NCBI GenBank assembly: GCA_021300075.1
Contig: JAJTIB010000160.1
Span: forward strand, 1-5,013
Origin: Rickettsiales bacterium
GTDB lineage: Bacteria > Pseudomonadota > Alphaproteobacteria > Rickettsiales > UBA3002
Length of the DNA stretch: 5,013 bases
Direction: 5' to 3'
A program made the position numbers and the translations under genes. Under the pieces are notes generated by a model that worked only from the letters and a program-made list of their open reading frames with translations, ran no database searches and was not told the origin of the DNA. How positions within the stretch are numbered: position 1 is the first letter of the stretch; each line of letters begins with the position of its first letter. Shown piece by piece: positions 1-5,013 of the stretch.

Positions 1-842
1 AGAATCACTTCCATCAAATACTGATCCCCAAAAAAATGTTCGGGTAAGGAGCCACCCTCCACACAAACGCGATGTTCGCCCATATTCCGGCGAAATTCGG
101 CCACTACTCGGTCAAAAAGCTGGGCAAAATCGAAAGCAATGGGCTGGAAATGCAGCTTGCCATCCTGCATCTGGTTCAGGAGTAGCACGTTATCCATCAG
201 CCGAGTCAGGCGCTTTACAGCTTCACGCACTTTCTCAAACTGCCGCATGCCTTGGGATTTCATCTCCTGAGGAATTCGATGCTCCAGCAGCTGCATACTG
301 GTCGAGATAATCCCAAGCGGGGTACGAAATTCGTGACTCACCAGGCGAATAAAGTCACTCTGTAGCTCGTTAAGGGCGCGCTGGTCGGCAAGTGCTTTAC
401 TCAACAGGCGTTGGTCGCGCTGAGCGGCTTTGCGCTGGGTCGCGTAACGAATGGCGCGGGCAAGACCTGCCTGAGTAAACTCACCTTTGATAAGATAATC
501 TTCTGCGCCTGCCTGCAGGCTTCGCATCGCAGTCTCGGGGTCGCTTTCAGCCGTCAACATTAACACCGCCAGATCAGGAAAATTCTTAAAACATTCCTGC
601 GCGATGTTGAGGCCGCGACTATCGGGTAGGTTCAAATCGAGCAGGATACAATCATAATGCTGGTTTTCTTCATGCAGCTTGAGCATTGCCTGCGCCCCGG
701 AATTTACATGCTCAATCACACTCGTTTCCGGCAGGATGCTTTGCAGCATCGCCATAAGAATTTGACCGTAAGTACGGTCATCATCCACTGCCAGCACACG
801 CAGCGGGAGGTCAATCGAAGGTCGCGTTATTGGATTGCTCAT
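1..842 (-). CDS. Receiver-domain histidine kinase (REC-HisKA), partial, C-terminus off the left edge
   Basis: The visible 280 codons give an N-terminal response-regulator receiver domain at about residues 14-135. It has an acidic pocket in VLAVDDD (D20-D22), phospho-acceptor D69 in LLDLNLPD, T97 and the invariant K119. A charged, probably coiled linker (about 136-162) leads to a HisKA dimerisation domain with the H-box SHEFRTP (H170) and a typical X-region near residues 205-225. The HATPase domain expected next would lie beyond the window. No membrane segment or sensor domain precedes REC, so the protein should be cytoplasmic. By family knowledge it would take phosphate on D69 from another kinase, or have its own autokinase activity gated by REC. 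The chosen ATG lies 15 codons before the first REC strand and no later Met would keep the domain whole; its Shine-Dalgarno is weak. It is transcribed divergently from the 602-residue gene. Its partner regulator and signal cannot be told. Confidence 0.93.
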   Translation of the reverse strand, partial: MSNPITRPSIDLPLRVLAVDDDRTYGQILMAMLQSILPETSVIEHVNSGAQAMLKLHEENQHYDCILLDLNLPDSRGLNIAQECFKNFPDLAVLMLTAESDPETAMRSLQAGAEDYLIKGEFTQAGLARAIRYATQRKAAQRDQRLLSKALADQRALNELQSDFIRLVSHEFRTPLGIISTSMQLLEHRIPQEMKSQGMRQFEKVREAVKRLTRLMDNVLLLNQMQDGKLHFQPIAFDFAQLFDRVVAEFRRNMGEHRVCVEGGSLPEHFFGDQYLMEVI

Positions 843-903
843 ACCGGCTAAATACAACTTATAAGGGAGAATTTTGCAATCAAAATCAGATGAAAAAAAC
901 GCA

Positions 904-931
904 ATTATATCGATGCACTACCCTCTGAAAA
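904..931 (-). promoter_or_regulatory. Predicted sigma70 promoter for the REC-HisKA gene
   Basis: Read on the minus strand, a perfect TATAAT lies at 909-904 and a TTTTCA (4 of 6 to TTGACA) at 931-926, with a 16-bp spacer. This would start transcription near 897 and leave a leader of roughly 55 nt before the ATG at 842. A second, weaker TATAAG-like box lies nearer the start codon. It is inferred from motif match only. Confidence 0.5.
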
Positions 932-939
932 TACTCAAA

Positions 940-957
940 ATGTCACAATACTGTCAT
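940..957 (+). promoter_or_regulatory. Tandem TGTCA repeat resembling a Pho box, between divergent promoters
   Basis: The 18 bases read ATGTCACAATACTGTCAT, with two TGTCA half-sites 11 bp apart (941-945 and 952-956). The known PhoB box is a direct repeat of CTGTCAT-like 7-mers separated by an AT-rich 4-mer, also at an 11-bp period. The second half-site is an exact CTGTCAT; the first differs at its two ends. The site lies just upstream of the -35 of the rightward gene and 8 bp beyond the -35 of the leftward gene, so a bound OmpR-family regulator could touch either promoter. In classical Pho promoters the box overlaps the -35, whereas here it ends 23 bp before the -10. The regulator's identity is therefore an inference. 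Confidence 0.4.
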
Positions 958-986
958 TTGAGGGCAGGGGCTTATTTGCGTAGAAT
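958..986 (+). promoter_or_regulatory. Predicted sigma70 promoter for the 602-residue gene
   Basis: TTGAGG (958-963) and TAGAAT (981-986) are separated by exactly 17 bp. The predicted transcription start near 993 falls at the ribosome binding site AAGGAG (993-998), so the leader before the ATG at 1010 would be only about 17 nt. The spacing between GGAG and ATG is 11 nt, slightly long. A more upstream start under the control of the tandem repeat is also possible. Confidence 0.5.
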
Positions 987-1009
987 GACCATAAGGAGAA
1001 GTACGTTTC

Positions 1010-2818
1010 ATGCCAAAAACGGCCATTCATCACGCCATGATTGCATCCTGGGAGCGCCCCGAGGAGGAACTTCGTTTTCTGAAAGAAACACTAAAGGACA
1101 AGGACTGGCGTGCCGAGATTATCTACCCCGCTAACCAGCCAGCGGCACAGCTTCAGAGCCAGCGGATGCAGCGAACCCTTGAAGATCAGGGCTATCTGGT
1201 CAACAGCATTCTTACTGATAAGGGTGAGACAATCCTCAAAATCCACCATCTCGGGGTGGACTCGAAATTACGTGACATCGCCCGCGAAACCAGCCTGAGC
1301 GGCACGCTGACGCAGATAGCGCGCCATCCGCTCATTCCGCTCAGAAACACATTGCAGAGCGCGCAGAACGCGATCGACAAGCTCGATGATGTAGTTAAAG
1401 ACCCCGCTCAGGCCAATGGCCTGATTTTCACCGTCGCCGAAGCATTTCTGACCCTTGCGGGTCTGGGCAATAAATCGGGCCAGAAAGAGAGTTTCTGGAC
1501 TAAAATAAAGCAACCTCGCAATTATCTGCAAAGTCTGGCCGGTGGACTTTATCTCGGCCAATCAATCACGTACCTTACTCTTGCTAAAAGCAATGATCAG
1601 CGTTCGTTTGAACAATTAAAAGATAAAGTGACACGCACTTCCAATCAGGAGCACTCGCTTCTTGAGCTACGCTACCAGCCCGAGAGTGATCAGTCAAAAC
1701 CAAGTCCGCTCAGAAAAATTGGCGATTATTTCAGAAAATATCCGATTCAGATTGGCGCGGTGCTGAATGACATCGGTATGGTCGCTTATATGGGACATGC
1801 GTTTTTCACCCGCCGTTACTACCTGCAGAATCCGCATCTTGACGGTGCTGCAAATTATGTAAAGAGAGGTTTCTGGCGTGATATTGGGGGGGGCATTACT
1901 TCCATCGTCGCCTGGTCGTTGTTATTGCTGCCAAGCCGTAAAAAAGAAGAACAGGACAGCGAACAAGCCGCAACCGAAAAATCAGTGGGCACAAAACTGG
2001 TGGATTATTTCAAAGATAATCCTGAAACGGGCACGGGTATTCTAACCATGGCTTCCAGTGGCCAGCGGCTGATGGGATCGCTGGCAAAGAAAAATTATAT
2101 TCAAGCCATTGGTGAATCAATTTATCTGCCAGGGGATTTCCTGCTGCTCTTCACCAAAAATTCAGAGTATAGCGACCACACACAACATAATCGCGAGAAA
2201 CTAGCCGCTAAAATCGCCAATTTTGTCGATCGTCTGCCAGTTGTCATGGGCCCTCGCGCACAGCATCAGTTTATTCTCAACATCACCCACTATCTGCGCG
2301 ATAAAACACTGGCTGATCAGGCCGGAAAAAGTGGTGAAGAAGTCATTCCTGTCGAAGAGCTCGACATGCGAACAACCCAACTTGCCAAAACAATTGAAAA
2401 AAATCTGCGTGAGAAAAAAAATAACGACCTGGATCATCTGGCCGAATCAACGGCCGCGCTGCTGTTCAAGTTCCCTGCCCCGCTGCGTTCGCAACTGCAA
2501 TCACAACTGACGCAGGTCCTGTCACAGATGTCCTGGATTCACGCTACCCCCGAAGAACTGCATCATGCAATTGACGAAGTGCCAGCACCCGTTCAAAGCC
2601 AAGCTATACGCCTGCCCGCTATGCGCGAACTCAGCCAGAACGTCGGCAAGATTGCCACCACCGTTCGCAATATTGATAAAGCCGCGACTGTCAGCGCGCT
2701 CTATGAGGTCCTGCGCCATCACATCACGCCTTCTTTCCAACCGCAGCCACAGATTATCAGCGCAACCAGTGTGCATCTGGGCGCGACACACCAGCCGCAT
2801 CAACCCACGCCCGCTTAA
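1010..2818 (+). CDS. Uncharacterised 602-residue protein, probably membrane-associated, with three degenerate repeats
   Basis: I do not recognise this family. The first ~110 residues look soluble, with charged helix and strand stretches and no signal peptide. Next come three similar modules at about residues 127-194, 239-312 and 332-384. Each opens with a D-[VY]-[VF]-[KR]-x-(x)-P sequence (DVVKDP, DYFRKYP, DYFKDNP), then a hydrophobic stretch after a Gly, a basic or polar loop, and a second hydrophobic stretch ending in a basic or polar cluster (YLTLAKS, LLLLPSRKK, LLLFTKN). That gives about six hydrophobic segments, the clearest being 292-308 and 370-381. Residues 390-570 appear helical and soluble, and the tail (574-602) is rich in Pro, Gln and His. 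AAGGAG precedes the ATG, and the long frame with ordinary codon use supports a real gene. It may share a transcript with the transporter 96 bp downstream. A membrane scaffold or transport accessory role is possible but unsupported. Confidence 0.85.
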   Translation: MPKTAIHHAMIASWERPEEELRFLKETLKDKDWRAEIIYPANQPAAQLQSQRMQRTLEDQGYLVNSILTDKGETILKIHHLGVDSKLRDIARETSLSGTLTQIARHPLIPLRNTLQSAQNAIDKLDDVVKDPAQANGLIFTVAEAFLTLAGLGNKSGQKESFWTKIKQPRNYLQSLAGGLYLGQSITYLTLAKSNDQRSFEQLKDKVTRTSNQEHSLLELRYQPESDQSKPSPLRKIGDYFRKYPIQIGAVLNDIGMVAYMGHAFFTRRYYLQNPHLDGAANYVKRGFWRDIGGGITSIVAWSLLLLPSRKKEEQDSEQAATEKSVGTKLVDYFKDNPETGTGILTMASSGQRLMGSLAKKNYIQAIGESIYLPGDFLLLFTKNSEYSDHTQHNREKLAAKIANFVDRLPVVMGPRAQHQFILNITHYLRDKTLADQAGKSGEEVIPVEELDMRTTQLAKTIEKNLREKKNNDLDHLAESTAALLFKFPAPLRSQLQSQLTQVLSQMSWIHATPEELHHAIDEVPAPVQSQAIRLPAMRELSQNVGKIATTVRNIDKAATVSALYEVLRHHITPSFQPQPQIISATSVHLGATHQPHQPTPA

Positions 2819-2855
2819 GCATAACCGCACTAATACCGCATTGCAGCATCATCGT

Positions 2856-2884
2856 TTGCAAGCGATACGACGCCCCTCTATGGT
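2856..2884 (+). promoter_or_regulatory. Possible weak promoter before the transporter gene
   Basis: TTGCAA (2856-2861) and TATGGT (2879-2884) are spaced by 17 bp, each matching the sigma70 consensus at 4 of 6 positions. A start near 2891 would give a short leader containing the GGGAG ribosome binding site at 2905-2909. There is no terminator-like hairpin plus T-run between 2819 and 2914, so read-through from the upstream gene is an equally good explanation for transporter expression. Confidence 0.25.
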
Positions 2885-2914
2885 CGCCGTCTTAACGAAC
2901 GGGCGGGAGAACCC

Positions 2915-4186
2915 ATGAATCAGGAACACAAGGTCAATAAAAAAGTCGTCGTTTCGGGAATGCTTGGCAACGGTCTGGAATGGTATGACTACGCGCTTTA
3001 TGGCCATATGTCGGTGGTTTTCTCGCGACTGTTTTTCCCGACGGATGACCCCAGCCTGAGCCTGATTCTTACTTTCCTTACCTTTGCCGCTGGTTTTGTC
3101 TCGCGGCCGCTGGGGGCGGTTATTTTTGGCCGTATCGGCGATAAATTCGGACGCAAGAAAGCTCTCGTCGCCTCCATGATTCTGATGGCCATTCCTACCG
3201 GGATGATCGGCCTTCTTCCTACCTATGAAATGATCGGGGTGGCCGCACCTATCCTGCTGCTATCCATCCGCATTCTGCAAGGCATTTCGCTGGGCGGTGC
3301 TTTCAGCGGCTCGATGTCCTACGTCGTCGAACACGCTCCCCCCACCATGCGTAGCACCATCGGCAGCGTCACCATGCTCAGCCTGGTGATTGGCTTTCTT
3401 ATTGGCTCGGCTGTGTCCACCATTATCGCCAGCAGCCTGTCTGAAGCTGATTTCATGAGCTGGGGCTGGCGTCTGCCCTTCTTTGTCGGAGTGCTTATTG
3501 GCTTTGTTGGCTATTATATCCGCGAACATGGCGAGGAAAGCCCGGTTTACGAAAAAGCCAAGGCCGACGGTACGCTTTCAAAAACCCCGGTGAAAGATGC
3601 GTTCACCGTCTATCCGCTCAAGATGTTTGAGGCTTTTGCAATTTACATGTCGGTCACGATTCCGTTTTATGCGATTGCGATTTACTTCATAGCCTATTCG
3701 GAACTTCATCTTTCCTTCGCGCAGGACAAGGCACTGCTTATCAACTCGGTGGCCATGGTGGCGATGCTTCTGCCAATCCTGCCTGTGGCCCGTCTGGCTG
3801 ATATTATTGGCCGCCGCAAAGTGCTGATGGGGGCAATAGTCGCCATGTTACTGGCAATTTATCCCGCCTTTCAGATGATGCAGTCCGGCGACTTCCTTGA
3901 CGTGCTGATTGCTCAGTCTATTCTGGGTTTCATTCTCGGTTGTTATCTGGCGCCGGTTCCAGCGCTGCTGGTAGAACTCTTCCCTACCCGCATCCGTTAT
4001 ACGGGCATGTCGCTGTCTTATAATTTCTGCGCGATTTTAGGGGGATTCACGCCCTCTGTTGCCGAATATCTAATTCGCGATACAGGCGACAAAACCTCAA
4101 TCATGTATCTGTTCGTTTTTGCTTCCGTGACCTCTTTCATCGCGCTCTATCTCTACAAGGACCGCTGGCGTGAGGCGTTGTCGTAG
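2915..4186 (+). CDS. Major facilitator superfamily transporter, metabolite:H+ symporter (MHS) type
   Basis: A complete 423-residue protein of normal MHS length with the expected ~12 membrane segments. The first helix carries the family hallmark GNGLEWYDYALYG (18-30). The loop after TM2 has the MFS motif GRIGDKFGRKK (72-82: D76, G79, R80, K81), and TM4 has RILQGISLGG (119-128). WGWRLPFF (183-190) and REHGEESP (203-210) precede the central cytoplasmic loop. A second motif-A copy, LADIIGRRK, is at 294-302, and ELFPTRIRYTG is at 354-364, followed by the MSLSYN segment typical of MHS. Members import organic acids, proline/betaine or similar solutes with protons across the inner membrane; the substrate cannot be read from sequence. 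The usual Glu after the GG of the TM4 motif is Ala129 here. GGGAG (2905-2909) lies 5 nt before the ATG. Homologues are often labelled proline/betaine transporters, but the evidence here does not justify a symbol. Confidence 0.95.
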   Translation: MNQEHKVNKKVVVSGMLGNGLEWYDYALYGHMSVVFSRLFFPTDDPSLSLILTFLTFAAGFVSRPLGAVIFGRIGDKFGRKKALVASMILMAIPTGMIGLLPTYEMIGVAAPILLLSIRILQGISLGGAFSGSMSYVVEHAPPTMRSTIGSVTMLSLVIGFLIGSAVSTIIASSLSEADFMSWGWRLPFFVGVLIGFVGYYIREHGEESPVYEKAKADGTLSKTPVKDAFTVYPLKMFEAFAIYMSVTIPFYAIAIYFIAYSELHLSFAQDKALLINSVAMVAMLLPILPVARLADIIGRRKVLMGAIVAMLLAIYPAFQMMQSGDFLDVLIAQSILGFILGCYLAPVPALLVELFPTRIRYTGMSLSYNFCAILGGFTPSVAEYLIRDTGDKTSIMYLFVFASVTSFIALYLYKDRWREALS

Positions 4187-4200
4187 CTTGGGGATCATGA

Positions 4201-4249
4201 CTCGGGACTCGGGACTCGGGGCTCGGGGCTCGGGGCTCGGGGCTCGGGA
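4201..4249 (+). repeat. Heptamer tandem repeat CTCGGG[A/G], seven copies, G-quadruplex-prone
   Basis: Seven perfect-length 7-bp units run without a break, in the order A, A, G, G, G, G, A at the seventh position. They start 15 bp after the transporter stop codon. The plus strand therefore has seven runs of three or four G separated by 3-4 nt (CTC or ACTC), which satisfies the usual G3+N1-7 quadruplex rule with three runs to spare. The copy number is the kind that changes by slippage. It may affect 3'-end formation of the transporter mRNA or simply be a drifting minisatellite. Confidence 0.9.
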
Positions 4250-4405
4250 TTCCGCACCCTTGCCCCTTTCTCCCATGACGTAGAGGGTAGAAGCCAGTAA
4301 AGACTTGGGCGTAGAGTGCTTCAGTCACTGCAGGATGAGGGGGCGCGTGACTTCATAAAACACTTGAAGATAACCCGCACTGCGCCTAAGAACGGCGCGC
4401 ACGGT

Positions 4406-4428
4406 ATGTAGGAATGTAGCGCAGCCCG
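4406..4428 (+). repeat. Truncated duplicate of the 5' end of tRNA-Pro
   Basis: Bases 4406-4428 match 4492-4514 at 22 of 23 positions, including 18 identical bases (GGAATGTAGCGCAGCCCG) that correspond to tRNA nucleotides 2-19. The offset is 86 bp. The match covers the four bases just before the tRNA, the acceptor strand and the 5' side of the D arm, then breaks in the D loop. The single mismatch is at tRNA position 1. The copy lacks an anticodon arm and T arm and cannot make a tRNA. Confidence 0.8.
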
Positions 4429-4453
4429 TCGCGTTGGCGTCAGCCAGAGCGAC
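4428..4453 (+). other. Strong hairpin upstream of tRNA-Pro
   Basis: GTCGC (4428-4432) pairs with GCGAC (4449-4453) and, after one G-A mismatch, TTGGC (4434-4438) pairs with GCCAG (4443-4447, one wobble) around the tetraloop GTCA. An outer pair GCAGCCC (4421-4427) with GGGCTGC (4468-4474) can enclose it. No T-run follows on the plus strand, so it is not a standard terminator. It could be an RNA processing structure, part of a decayed repeat, or chance. Confidence 0.45.
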
Positions 4454-4495
4454 AGCCAAAAGCTAAAGGGCTGCCTGACTGAGTGATGTAAATGT

Positions 4496-4572
4496 CGGAA
4501 TGTAGCGCAGCCCGGTAGCGCACTAGTCTGGGGGACTAGGGGTCGCAGGTTCAAATCCTGTCATTCCGACCA
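4496..4572 (+). tRNA. tRNA-Pro (anticodon GGG)
   Basis: The full cloverleaf folds by eye. The 7-bp acceptor is CGGAATG with CATTCCG, the D stem GCGC/GCGC encloses AGCCCGGTA, and the anticodon stem CTAGT/ACTAG holds the loop CTGGGGG with anticodon GGG. The variable loop is GGGTC, the T stem GCAGG/CCTGT encloses TTCAAAT, the discriminator is A and CCA is encoded. The length is 77 nt and the 5' C is typical of bacterial tRNA-Pro. It decodes CCC and CCU. Its last 12 bases overlap, on the opposite strand, the end of the recombinase remnant, consistent with use as an attachment site. Confidence 0.96.
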
Positions 4573-4755
4573 TTCTTCAATTTTTGATGCCTCTGCGAAC
4601 TCCTTAAAGGGAGAACGCATTGTGTATTCTAGCTTTTTTTTCTCTCAGCGTAGGTTCTGAAATATGAAATTCAGCAACTCTCGCTTACGGGGGATGTCCG
4701 AACCTTTGAAGTGAGATATGGCTCTGGCAGCCAATTCTTCGAGGTTCAGAAGTTT
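4561..4755 (-). pseudogene. C-terminal remnant of a probable large serine recombinase, ending inside tRNA-Pro
   Basis: Read on the minus strand, 65 codons in one frame encode a peptide starting KLLNLEELAARAISHF, then KGSDIPRKRELLNFIFQNLR, an in-frame TGA (4647-4645), and EKKKLEYTMRSPFKEFAEAS followed by KIEEWSE and a TGA at 4563-4561. The pattern of a helix with a KR-x-LL-x-x-x-F-x-NL segment, then KKLEY and a [SK]PF box, is what I know from C-termini of large serine recombinases of the resolvase/recombinase family. The frame staying protein-like on both sides of the stop argues for a once-coding sequence; CGC TGA may once have been a sense codon. An in-frame TAA (4758-4756) closes it upstream, no start codon is available, and the catalytic and zinc-ribbon parts are absent. 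The last codons (WSE-stop) are the antisense of the tRNA 3' end. Family assignment is from memory of conserved patterns, not a search. Confidence 0.6.
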
Positions 4756-4801
4756 TTATAAAAATCTCAAAACTTAATAGTAATGATCTCCCCCCTCGAT
4801 G

Positions 4802-4853
4802 TTTACAAAAAATTAATTCTTTTTACATATAATTTGATTCATTAATACGGGAG
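4802..4853 (+). promoter_or_regulatory. Predicted promoter and ribosome binding site for the right-edge gene
   Basis: A perfect TATAAT lies at 4828-4833 within very AT-rich DNA. A TTTACA at 4802-4807 (5 of 6 to TTGACA) is 20 bp away, longer than ideal. A ribosome binding site GGGAG (4849-4853) sits 8 nt before the ATG at 4862. The predicted transcription start is near 4840. Confidence 0.45.
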
Positions 4854-4861
4854 TGCTGAGA

Positions 4862-5013
4862 ATGACTGGAGATTTCGAAAAACTTGGAACGCTTCCTAGA
4901 TTGTCAGGCGTCTCTCTTTCAGACAGTGAACAAGGTGTTCGAAGGACAGGGAATGATGGTGGATATTATGTAGAAGCCGATCTAAAAAGGCCGCTTAAGC
5001 TGGATCTCCAGAA
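4862..5013 (+). CDS. Unrecognised protein, N-terminal 50 residues only, runs off the right edge
   Basis: An open frame starts at ATG 4862 with a well-placed GGGAG site and stays open to the end of the window. The start is MTGDFEKLGTLPRLSGVSLS and the visible part is polar, with no signal peptide or membrane helix; a stretch near residues 31-45 reads NDGGYYVEADLKRPL. I recognise no family. It sits just beyond a recombinase remnant and a tRNA, so it may be cargo of an integrated element. With only 50 codons seen, gene status rests on the translation signals and the absence of stops. Confidence 0.6.
   Translation, partial: MTGDFEKLGTLPRLSGVSLSDSEQGVRRTGNDGGYYVEADLKRPLKLDLQ

Larger units (their letters stand above)
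4187..4495. other. 309-bp non-coding region between transporter and tRNA-Pro
   Basis: No reading frame here has a convincing start, ribosome binding site or protein-like composition; the open minus-strand frames are the antisense of the heptamer repeat and of the tRNA. The region does hold the CTCGGG heptamer array, a small GCGCC/GGCGC hairpin (4382-4398), a partial tRNA copy and a larger hairpin, listed separately where useful. I see no canonical hairpin-plus-T-run terminator after the transporter stop. Confidence 0.7.

Noticed and set aside
2841..2861. TTGCA/TGCAA stem between the two plus-strand genes as a terminator
   Set aside because: Only 5 bp with an 11-nt loop and no T-run after it.
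4201..4249. Heptamer array as a CRISPR array
   Set aside because: The units are 7 bp with no spacers and there are no cas genes nearby.
4137..4328. Minus-strand open frame with Pro-Ser-Pro-Glu repeats
   Set aside because: The repetitive peptide is only the translation of the CTCGGG heptamer array, and the frame overlaps the end of the transporter gene.
4321..4554. Minus-strand open frame of 77 codons over the tRNA
   Set aside because: Its beginning is the antisense of tRNA-Pro and the rest crosses the hairpin and partial repeat; it has no ribosome binding site or protein-like signal.
4595..4641. Hairpin (GCG-AA-CTCC / GGAG-AA-CGC) followed by a T8 run as a rho-independent terminator for the tRNA
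   Set aside because: The T-run starts about 15 nt after the stem, too far for a standard terminator, and both parts are explained as codons of the recombinase remnant (Lys codons and the SPFKE segment).
4664..4714. Short plus-strand frame of 16 codons (MKFSNSRLRGMSEPLK)
   Set aside because: No ribosome binding site, and it lies antisense to the better-supported recombinase remnant.

Overview
The window looks like chromosomal DNA of a Gram-negative proteobacterium. An alphaproteobacterium is the best guess, but this rests only on gene style (an MHS-family transporter, a REC-kinase protein, moderate GC, and a tRNA with encoded CCA) and is not proven. The left 4.2 kb is compact and GC-moderate. 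The right end, past about position 4573, is clearly AT-richer and carries signs of a mobile-element boundary.

Layout. From 1 to 842 (minus strand, running off the left edge) lies a protein with an N-terminal response-regulator receiver domain followed by a histidine-kinase dimerisation domain; its ATPase domain is outside the window. A 167-bp divergent intergenic region (843-1009) holds a sigma70-like promoter in each direction and, between them, a tandem TGTCA repeat with the spacing of a Pho box. From 1010 to 2818 (plus) is a 602-residue protein I do not recognise. It appears to contain three degenerate copies of a module made of two hydrophobic stretches. From 2915 to 4186 (plus) is a complete MHS-type major facilitator transporter. 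These two plus-strand genes are 96 bp apart with no clear terminator, so they may be co-transcribed.

From 4187 to 4495 there is no credible gene. It holds a seven-copy heptamer repeat (CTCGGGA/G) with strong G-quadruplex potential, a strong hairpin, and a truncated copy of the 5' end of the tRNA that follows. A complete tRNA-Pro (anticodon GGG) occupies 4496-4572.

Reading back towards the tRNA on the minus strand (4755-4561) is an intact-looking stretch of peptide, interrupted by one in-frame stop, that resembles the C-terminus of a large serine recombinase. Its last codons are the antisense of the tRNA 3' end. This arrangement marks the tRNA as a probable integration site with a decayed integrase beside it. 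A new reading frame with a good ribosome binding site begins at 4862 in AT-rich DNA and runs off the right edge; it may be the first gene of the inserted segment.

Functionally, the left half combines signalling (receiver-kinase), an unknown probable membrane protein and a solute symporter. A phosphate or other OmpR-family response is suggested only by the tandem repeat in the divergent promoter region. The right end is about genome plasticity at a tRNA gene.
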